Source: Acanthamoeba lenticulata
Lineage: Eukaryota; Discosea; Longamoebia; Acanthamoebidae
NCBI GenBank assembly: GCA_002179805.1
Contig: NAVB01001460.1
Location: 1-28,672 of the forward strand
Direction: 5' to 3'
DNA: 28,672 nucleotides
The notes beneath the pieces are model-generated. The model was not told where the DNA came from. It made no database searches and worked only from the letters and a program-made list of their open reading frames with translations. The position numbers were made by a program, and so were the translations under genes. Shown here piece by piece: positions 20,524 to 28,672 of the stretch; position 1 is the stretch's first letter; each line of letters opens with the position of its first letter.

Positions 20524-23500
20524 ATGGAACACGACCGAAGAACCCAACGCTTTGCCCTAAGCAGCGAGGTGTTGTGCAAGAAGGAGCGCGTTGTTGACAG
20601 TATAGTGCCTCACTACGAGGCCCTTCTCCAACGCGCATGCACTGCAAATCAATCGGCAGTGACAAGAATTCCAATTGACGTCAACTGGGACTCGTTCACC
20701 AAGGCCAAGCGCCCAGAGGTAGCCATTCACACGCTCTACCTGTGGTGCAGCTACTTTGTTCTCCACCGAATCGTCAGCGTAATTGAGGAAATCTGCAGTT
20801 CCGTCGTGCCTACAGCGGCCAGCAATACTTCCGGTGGTACCGGAGTGCAGCCCGTCGCGCTCTACCCCGGCGGCCAAGCTTGCATCTCGTCCAAACTGGC
20901 GCGTATCGTGGTTCAGAACGAGGACAAGCAGCTGCGCGGCCGGGACAAAGTCGTCCTCAAGCTCTGTCCCACCAAGAAGAACACCAACACCACCAACAAG
21001 GCAGAATTGAGTGCGGCCGCTGAGGCAGAGGAAGAAGAGGACGTGTGGGTGTTGACCCTCCGCGGCAACTTTGGCCAGGGCGCCCTTGGGGGCTTCTCGC
21101 GCAAGCGTCTCCTCGCCACCCTTACCCGACATTTTGGCCTCGCTGCCTCCCACCACCAAGCGCTACTCACCCACTTCATCCTTCCGCGCTGCAGCGCAGC
21201 CATCGCCCACGCTCTCCGCGAGGACGACCCATCTCAGCAAGGCGAGCCCACAAGCTCCACAGATGGTGGCCTCCCTGTTCCTGCGGTGCCGCCAGTTGAG
21301 GTGGTCATTGACTGGGCGACGCTCGAAGCAGAGCACAATGAGCAGGCCAAGGCGCTGGCCCTGCGCCATCTGGCTGGGTGGGGCGGCCACTACTCGCTGG
21401 CCCCTGTAGCGCTGGCCTTTGGCCTCCTCGCCCGCCAACGCGCCAAGCGCCGCCACCCTATGCCCACCGGCACCGACGTCGCAGGGCTCCTTCCCTCTGC
21501 GCTGGGCTGGAACCATGAAGCCGCCGTACGGCGCGTCGTGGTGCGGCACGTCCCCGGTCGGGACATCGCCCGCAAGCGCTGCTTTGTCGACGCCGACACG
21601 CTGTACATTGACGGCGTGTGGGAGCTCGAAGGCTGGCACGCCGGCTTCCGGCCGGACCAAATCGCCGAGGTGCTGACGCAGGCCGAGGAACTGGCCGCGT
21701 GTCCGCCGGACGACCACAAAACCAAGTTTCGTTGCCTCGAGCGCGCGCTGCGGTCGCCTGACACGCTCAACGGCCACGTGGACTACCTGCGGCGGATCCT
21801 CGCCCGGCCCTGCTTCCAGCAGCCCGACGCCGAGCTGGCCGAGGCCATCGACACCTGTTTCCGGCCGCCCTTTGTGGGCTCTGGCGAGGTCTACATCCAG
21901 GGCTGGCACTGCACCAAGGCACGCTGCCCTCTGTTCTGGCCCTCTGCAGGCCTCGAGCTCACTACCGCCTTCTTAAACACACACGACACACGACAGGTTA
22001 ACTTCCGAGGCCAGGCCCAGGAACGGCTCGTGGTGCTGACGGACCAGGCGCTCTACACGTTCGCCTACGATTTCGGCAAGCGGCGAGTGGACGAGAGTCG
22101 CGTCCATCGCCACCCGCACGAGCATTTTAAGCAGATCACTTACGGTGCGTACCCGAACAGGGCTGCCGCCTGCGAGCTTGCCCATGTGGGGTGCTCACCG
22201 CGCCAGTGGTGCGTCGGTGGCTGGGTCTGGAGACAGGCCCTTATGCGAGCCAAGCTGGCGTCGGCGACGCCCAGAGTGCCGCGGGCGAGTACTGCCTGCG
22301 CTATGAGACGCACGAACGCGTGAAGAAGGACGACCTCGACAAGAAGAAGAAGAAGAAGGAGAAGATCGGGTTGGAGAGTTCCGCCGCGCTCACCCGGCAG
22401 GTGCTCGACCTGGCCGAGGCCATGATCGAGCGTCAGCTCCCGGCATCGTCGGGCGCTGCGCTCAATGCCGTTGACGTCGGGTTCAAGGGTTTCACCTGTC
22501 GCCGGCTGCTGCGGCTGCTGGCCGAGGCTGTGGCCAAGTACCACTTTGACGTGGGCGGCCGAAGGCCGGACGCGCAGTGGCCGGCGGTCCTTGAGCCTGC
22601 GGGCCTGGCCGACGCGCTTGGCCTGCTAGCCGCCCTTGTCGAACACCACCAGCACGAGCGCTTTGAGGGACTTGAGGGCGCCGAGTTGAGTGCCTCCGCC
22701 GCGGATCCGCATCGTGCGGCTGAGGTCGCGCTGGTGCCGCCAGAGGGCGACGAGGCCCCCGCCACCCTCCGCTTCCTGCTTGGGTCGCTCGTTGCGCAGC
22801 TCAGGCAGCAGCAGTCTGCGGCGTTCAGCCCCGGGCTGACGCTTGCCCTCCCCACTTCTTCGCCCTCTTCCTCGACTGTACATATCGTCTTTTTTGTGTC
22901 GCAGCTGCTCGACCAGCTGCGGCAGCTCGAGGCGGGCGTGAACCGTGCGACAGACCCGCACATTACCAACGGCGAAGGAGGTGACGACGGCGTGCGGCGA
23001 CTGGTGTATCGCCTGCCTACGCCGCCTCCGCAGCCCGTGAGCCGCCTCCTCGAGCGCGTGGGGGACCACCTCCGTGCACTGGGCCTTGGGCCCTTCCGCC
23101 CGCCATCTTTGCCTTCTTCATCTTCATCTTCTTTGTCATCTTCGTTGGGTCTCGAGGTCTCGGTTGCCGAAGTGGTTGAGGCCGTGGCGAGGGCCCTGTG
23201 CGGTCAGCCCCTCCCGGCCATCGAGCTGCCCGAGCCTCCGCCGGCCATGATGGTGCCCAACTCTGCCCCACGGCGTCTCCCCGCCTTGCAAAGCTCATGT
23301 GTTGGACGCGCAGGTGTCGGTGTTGGAGCGCTGCGTGGAGCCCTTGCTGCGTCTCGACTTGCCGCCCTTTGAGCATCACCCGCTGCTCGAGCAGTTCTTC
23401 CCGCCGTCGAGCGCCGGTCGAGCGTTGTCGTCATTGTCGCCCGCCTCGTCGTCGCCTTCGCTCTTCCGGCGACTCGTGCCAGAGGAGCCCGATACGTGGA

Positions 23501-23985
23501 TCGTCCAGCTTCAGGCCCCGAGCTCGCCGCCTCGTCCGCGCGATGCCACCGCCGCTCTGGCCATCGTCGGCCTGGAGCCTGCCGACACCGACGAAGACGC
23601 CAACGAAGACGTCGATGATGACGACGCGTTGGCGCGCAAGGACTTGATCAAGGAGATCACATGGGCGCTCTACGGCGTGGCGCTGACGGCCCGGCGGCCG
23701 TGGTGGGTGCCCCGGCCGGAGCGGCGACCGATGACGGTCCCGTCGTCCTTCTTCGCCCAAGTCTACAACAAGACGGGCCAGGGCAAGTCCAACCGGCCCT
23801 CGCCCGCGTCGCCCGTGTCGCACTCCTTCTCCCCGTCCTCCTCGTTCCTGCTGCCGCGCGAGTCGTCCGCCGCTTCGCCGTCGTCTTCATCCTCATCATC
23901 GTCGCTATCGGCGGCTATGGTGGCCGCCGGCGAGCGCCGACACCATTCGCTCCCGTTGACGTCATCTCCGCCACGTCGCAGTTGA
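20524..23985 (+). CDS. Large protein with an hSac2-like domain
   Basis: Three exons are inferred: 20524-22144, 22207-23252 and 23314-23985 (1112 aa). The N-terminal 450 residues have no family I recognise. At about residues 455-590 the pattern GWHCTKARC, ERLVVLTDQALYTFAYDF, EHFKQITY and GEYCLRYETHE resembles the hSac2 domain (INPP5F and TPRG1 types), a PH-like module in phosphoinositide-linked proteins. There is no CX5R phosphatase motif, so catalytic activity is not suggested. A Lys-rich run (KKDDLDKKKKKKEK) follows. The second half carries a possible helix bundle and two Ser-rich stretches. The Ser-rich segment at about 22840-22905 is open in frame, but ends with TCGCAG and could hide an in-frame intron. 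ATG 20524 was chosen because the upstream residues look non-coding. The role is probably at membranes (inference). Confidence 0.65.
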
Positions 23986-24158
23986 ATCGGAAGCTGCTGA
24001 GTCATCATCACAAGTCCGTCTTAAGTTCAACACTTTGCGCCCGTTCGTGGAATATAAGCGAATTTTATTTTTTTAGGTTTTTTGCCCACTCGCATAAAGC
24101 CTCTTCTTCTTGTTGTGGTGTTTGCCACTGGACCAGCGGCACGCACGCATCAACAGCC

Positions 24159-27100
24159 ATGAGCTACGTGGAGAACGCTTCGGACGTCGAGTTTTGTCCG
24201 GAGAGGAACGAGGCCGCCCTCGACAGCGAAGTAGTGCCCACCGCTACTTGGCCCATAACCACCAGGCACTCCTGCCCTCCGTAGCAAGACCAATGCAGCA
24301 GATCTTGTGGTGGCTTCATATGCGATTTTGAGCTAATCGTCTTCGTGCTTTATTTTATTTTATGGTACTTTTCGGGCAGCGAGGAACCGGTGCACACTCC
24401 GCTGCACGACGAACACGATGCTGGTACTCTCCTTTCTTTGTCGCCTCTAAGAGCCAAACTGACGGCTCATACGTCGTCATCATCGGCAGGGTCGGACTAC
24501 GCTTCTGTGCCCTACCAGACGCCCTACGAGATCTTTGAAAGAACCGCCTCCCGGTACGGCTCGTCTCCGCTCTCTCGTTGGTGGACGCCATGAGTGACAG
24601 GGACGTGGTCCTGGACTGTGTTCCCCAGGTCGGACATGTACGGCCAGGTGGTGGACAAGTCGGCCGACACCATGGGTACGCAGCGCTCGAGCCTCTCCCG
24701 CCCCCAGCCCATGGGCCACTGACGCACCGTGTTCACGTCTTGTCTTGCGTCGCCACATCACCACCAGCATCGGTCTACGGCTCGGCGAGCATGGAGGAGG
24801 CCTCTGGCGGTGTGCAAAGCGTCTACGACGAGCCGCGTGATGACAAATCGACAAACGCCGGGGAGGAGAGCGACAGCGGGACGGACTCTGAGGGGGAGGA
24901 AGAGGAAGAGAGCGAAGACGAAGACGAGGCCAGGCGGACCAGTCGCCGCCCGCTCGTCCGAACCAAGAACTGGAACGAGGAGTTCCAGGTCCTTCCCTTG
25001 CCCTGTCCCCTCCCTCTTCCTCATCAGGTCCTTTATGGTCTCACGCGCGACGTGTCTATGTGTGCCCGAGCGTAGCGGCTGCTGGGGCTAGAGCCATCAG
25101 CTGACAAGTTTGCTCGGCTCGCGCGGCTGGCGCACGACTTTGTCTTCGCGGCCGAGACCTACGGCAAGATCATCATCTCTGAGCTCGGCCTTCCGAGTAT
25201 GTCCACTATTTTATATTATTGTATTTTTAAGCATTTTTTTAAAAATTAATGACGCCCGTGATCGTTGCGGAGTGCAGTAAATAAGAAGACGATCAAGCCG
25301 ATCGCTGTTGGTGGCCAGGCTGGCGGCGAGAAGTTCATGGTGCAGGACATCTTCTTCAAATTCGCCTCCGATATCTACGGCATCTATGGCGGCGATGAAT
25401 ATGCCATGTTCGGTTTCCCCTCTTCCATCAACACTTTGCAGAGAGCTCATCGCAATCAACCCACAGGAAGGCGGCATCGCACGACCTCAAGGGCCTCATC
25501 CACTACTACAGCTGCCAGATTCCGGGCCTCCATGTGCCCCTCATGGCCCGTCCGTCTCACTACCCCTTCGTTTTCGTTTTTCGTTTTTCGTTTTTCGTTC
25601 TTTTCTTTGCGCTGATGGTTGCTCGTCGCGATGGTCCGGACCAGTGATCGACTACCTGGGCTTCCGGCTGATCGCGATCACCATCCTGCCCATCAACTCT
25701 TCCACCCTCCGCTACGGCTCGTACGAGGACTCCGCTTTCATTCTCCTCAAAGCGCAAACACCCGCGCGGTGAGACTGAGACCGGGCGGGGGCGAACGGCG
25801 TGCAGGAGCGACGCTGGTGTGACGATCCACTGCGAGGACCCGCAGCTCAACGCCATGATGAAGAGCGCCGCCCGCAAGATGAACCTTCGCGGCCATTACG
25901 TGGGCACGCCCGAGGGCCTGGGCAAAAAGATCTATGGACCGGTCGACATCGAGGGCCACAAGGGCACTGACGACCGCTACTACGTCGTCGTATGTCATCT
26001 TCTTCCTCTGCTTCTTCTTTAACGGCTCGCTACCTTTTTGCTTCTCTCTAATGTTATGGCCCCTCATCAGGACTTTGCCCGCACCTTCCCGCCCGAACGA
26101 CCCGATCCCGCCAAGTACGCCATTCTTTGCATTTTTGGAATTTGAATTTGAATTTTTTACTTATGCTGACAATTTGGCACAGCTTGGGGCGAAAGGGGAT
26201 CATCTTGTACAACCTCTTGCGGCCGGAGCTGGTCAAGTCCAACGAGGTCCCGCTCTCCTCCGGTGCGTCCACAGGCCCCGCGCTGGCGCCTCCCTCTTGA
26301 GGCTCTTTGCCCTGCTGACGTCGTGGCTCGTTTGCCTCTTTTTGTTGTTATTGATGCCCAAAAAATGGGGCACAGACGCCTACACGGTGTGGGCGCGGGC
26401 CGACGGCAGGAAGGACGTGTTCAACCTGCACGTCACGCAGGCCACCGAGCGGCTGTTCAAGGATGTCATCCCCGAGGTGGCCCGCAAGCTGAACGAGGCC
26501 CAGGACCGCGCCGACCAGGGCAAAACCCACGTCGACCTCATCGAGGTCCTCCACTCGGTACGCGCGGCCAAGCCCAGCATGGCCAAGCCCATCCAGCGCG
26601 AGCAACTGACCGTGCACTCTTGGGGTCTGGCAGAGCGGCGTCAACGTGAGGCATCTGGGGCACATTCGGCAGCTCTGCAATCCCCAGCTGCAGCAGGCCA
26701 TCCTGATCGAGGCACGTCGCTTGCTTGCTCCCTCGCTCGCTTCGGCCACCTTCTGGGGCTCCTCCACTACTGGCGCTCCCTCAAGCGCGCCCTCACCAAG
26801 AAGTTTGCCGTACGCCTTATTTTATGATTTAAATAGCATTTTGGTTTTCATTTATTTTTTTAAAAACAAAATTTATAAATTTTGTTATATTATACTTTTA
26901 ATTTTCACAGAAATCGCTGCTGGACCACGAGCTCCAGGCGGGCTACGATCTGCGGCGCAGCTTGGGGATCACCACATTCTTCAACCGGCTCCGGACCCTC
27001 GCGCCCAACATCATCCCGCTCACCGAGGAGGCCACCAAGGTCGGTCTCTTCTTCATTCGCTCGCTCATCACCTCGTTCTCGCTCGTGGGATGACGATGAT

Positions 27101-28672
27101 CATCACATGGTCCGCTGACTCGCGGCGCGCCATGGCCGCCATCGATAGGACTTTGCGCGCGCGATCCGGGACAGCGGGGAGAAGGTCTGGGGCGAGTGGG
27201 TGCCCAACTTCAAGTTCCTTCCGTCGGACATGACCACGCTCCACGCCACCGTCAAGCACATGAACCTCATCGGTGCGGCCGCTCCCCCGATGGCTCGTCC
27301 CGGTTAAACGCGCTCCACTTGGTCTCGTCTTTCTCACAACGAATCGGTCGACAGATATTGCCGAGGCGAGCGCCATGTTCTACAAGGCCCTCGAGGAGAA
27401 GGGCTACGACCAGACCCGCCTGCTTGTCCAGGGCCTGGGCAAGTTTCAAGTGCGCCTACCTCGCATTCCTCTCTTTCATTTTATTAATCATTTATTAAAT
27501 TTATTAATCCTTGTTATTGTGGGACAGGTCGCGTCGCGCAAGATGCCGTTCCTCGACGTCAACACGGTCATCCTGCTGGGCGACATGCTCGTGGCGCAGG
27601 CCACCAACCTCGCCAAGCCCCACTCGGACGAGGAGGCGCTGCTGCTGTCCAACGCGCTGATCGCCTACCAGACGGCCCTCAACCTCGAGCCGGCCAACAC
27701 GAGCTGCGTCATCGGCGTGGGCAACATCCACGCGCGCCGGCGGCAGTGGAAGGACGCCATCGCCAGCTACCAGGCCGCGCTCGCCATCGAGCCGCGCCTG
27801 GCCTCGGCCCACCTTCTCCTGGCGCGGGCCCACCACACCTGTTCCGGCTCGTCCCCGAGCGAGGGAACGGTCCTCGTGATCGAGGACTGTCTGCTCCGCG
27901 CGCTCGAGATCGATCCCAACTACTACGACGCGCTCGTCATGCTCGGCGAGCTCCTCTTTTCCAACCTCCACCTCGTTCTCCGCTGTACGGCGCGCCCTCT
28001 ATGTGTGTGTGCTGACGTGGCAATGACATATGCTGACGTCAGCACGCGCTGGTCATGCATGACATGGCGCAGCGGCGTCCGAGGTGAACGAGGACAACGT
28101 GAAGAAGCTGCACCAGGTCGGGCAGTACTACGAGAAGGCGCTCGCCCTTCGCGCCGACGACGCCGAGGCCTACGCCTTTGTCGACCGCATCCTCGACCAC
28201 GTTGCCCAGTCCGGGCCCAGGACCAGCCGCTGGTTTGGTACGCGCGCTTGCCTTCTGGCCGTTGCTGACGTCAGCACTCGTGTTTCATTCTTTCTTTCTT
28301 TTGCTTCGTTTTCGTTCTTTCGTGCGCAGACTTTGCGCTGCCGCTGTTGTGGCACGTCGCCGAGGCGAGCCCCGCCTTCGGGCGCCTCCTGAGCGCCAAG
28401 CTGGCGAAGCTGCCGGCGATTCATCTGCGCCACTGCCGGGACATCCTCACCGACGCGACCTTCCGGGCCACCATGTGGGCCGCCCGGTCGACGCACACGC
28501 TCGTCCTCCAGTGCGCCCTCCGCCTCTGCCGGCCAGATGTCGACCAAACGACAAACTGACGCGTCGAGCGCGCTCGTGTTCACGTGCGTTGCAGAGAGAA
28601 CAAGACCGTCACCGAGGCCACCCTGCTCGACTGGCTGACGCGGCACCCGGAGCCCCTGCGCGAATTGACGCT
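24159..28672 (+). CDS. CLU-domain protein with TPR repeats (3' end beyond the window)
   Basis: At least 22 small exons are inferred: 24159-24280, 24380-24423, 24490-24553, 24629-24675, 24768-24988, 25076-25196, 25278-25407, 25467-25549, 25645-25720, 25806-25989, 26071-26114, 26183-26262, 26376-26557, 26634-26711, 26786-26809, 26911-27039, 27149-27272, 27355-27449, 27528-27984, 28073-28237, 28330-28510 and 28595 onward; about 909 aa in the window. The N-terminus is unassigned, followed by an acidic run. The CLU domain starts at RTKNWNEEFQRLLGLE and continues through IDYLGFRLIAITILP, LRYGSSDAGVTI, the DFARTFPPERP box and GVNVRHLGHI. TPR repeats follow (ALIAYQTALNLEPANTS, AIASYQAALAIEPR, YYEKALALRADDAEAYAF). 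CLU/CLUH proteins bind mRNAs for mitochondrial proteins and keep mitochondria dispersed; the same role here is inference. One intron (26712-26785) appears to use a GC donor. Confidence 0.75.
25575..25597. repeat. CGTTTTT tandem repeat in an intron
   Basis: Three copies of CGTTTTT plus a final CG lie inside the intron 25550-25644 of the CLU gene. It is an ordinary short tandem repeat. Confidence 0.8.
26712..26785 (+). other. Probable GC-AG intron
   Basis: The exon ending ILIE and the exon starting RALTKKF are in different frames, and the only AG acceptor in the gap is CTCAAG ending at 26785, in phase 0. The only suitable donor is GAG|GCACGT at 26712, which equals the common GTACGT donor with C at position +2. 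Confidence 0.55.

Noticed and set aside
21163..21909. 248-residue minus-strand ORF inside the hSac2-like gene
   Set aside because: Shadow of the GC-rich plus-strand exon; no motifs, no splice sites of its own and no promoter or poly(A) context.

Overview
The window looks like nuclear DNA from an amoebozoan protist, most likely Acanthamoeba or a close relative. This is an inference from gene style and content. Exons are very GC-rich, introns are short (about 41-130 bases), often AT-rich, and begin mostly with GTACG or GTGCG. Genes are packed on both strands with gaps of 20-780 bases. There is no sign of an operon, CRISPR array, tRNA, rRNA or transposon. I rebuilt the spliced models by hand. 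Each closed multi-exon model (TBC, frizzled-like, Zn2Cys6, M48, F-box/LRR, DUF2462, H3, hSac2-like) sums to a multiple of three, and the joins restore family motifs.

Layout. 1-99: end of a plus-strand gene that begins outside the window. 259-5624 (-): a large RabGAP with ankyrin repeats, a fascin-like beta-trefoil, a TBC domain and an EF-hand. 5786-6169 (+): a doubtful small membrane protein or orphan exon. 6635-9341 (+): a frizzled/smoothened-like seven-helix receptor with a signal peptide and cysteine-rich domain, in 12 exons. 9643-11792 (+): a Zn2Cys6 transcription factor with a coiled coil and a PAS-like domain. 11853-12838 (-): a membrane M48-like zinc metallopeptidase. 12896-13042 (+): a 48-residue hypothetical protein. 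13063-17987 (-): an F-box/leucine-rich-repeat protein whose C-terminus is an RPA1-type zinc-ribbon OB fold. 18193-18741 (+): a small basic UPF0390/DUF2462 protein. 19136-19739 (+): a histone H3 variant with a shortened tail. 20524-23985 (+): a large protein with an hSac2-like domain. 24159 to beyond 28672 (+): a CLU-domain protein with TPR repeats, cut by the window edge.

The genes do not form one pathway. They cover membrane traffic, signalling, transcription, proteolysis, chromatin and mitochondrial or mRNA handling. The most novel item is the F-box/LRR-RPA1 DBD-C fusion, which would place a single-stranded-DNA-binding or RPA-like fold on a putative ubiquitin-ligase substrate receptor. Other items of note are the ankyrin-fascin-TBC-EF-hand architecture, two probable GC-AG introns with the same AG|GCACG donor, a peptidase active-site motif split by an intron, and the histone H3 tail with two residues missing.
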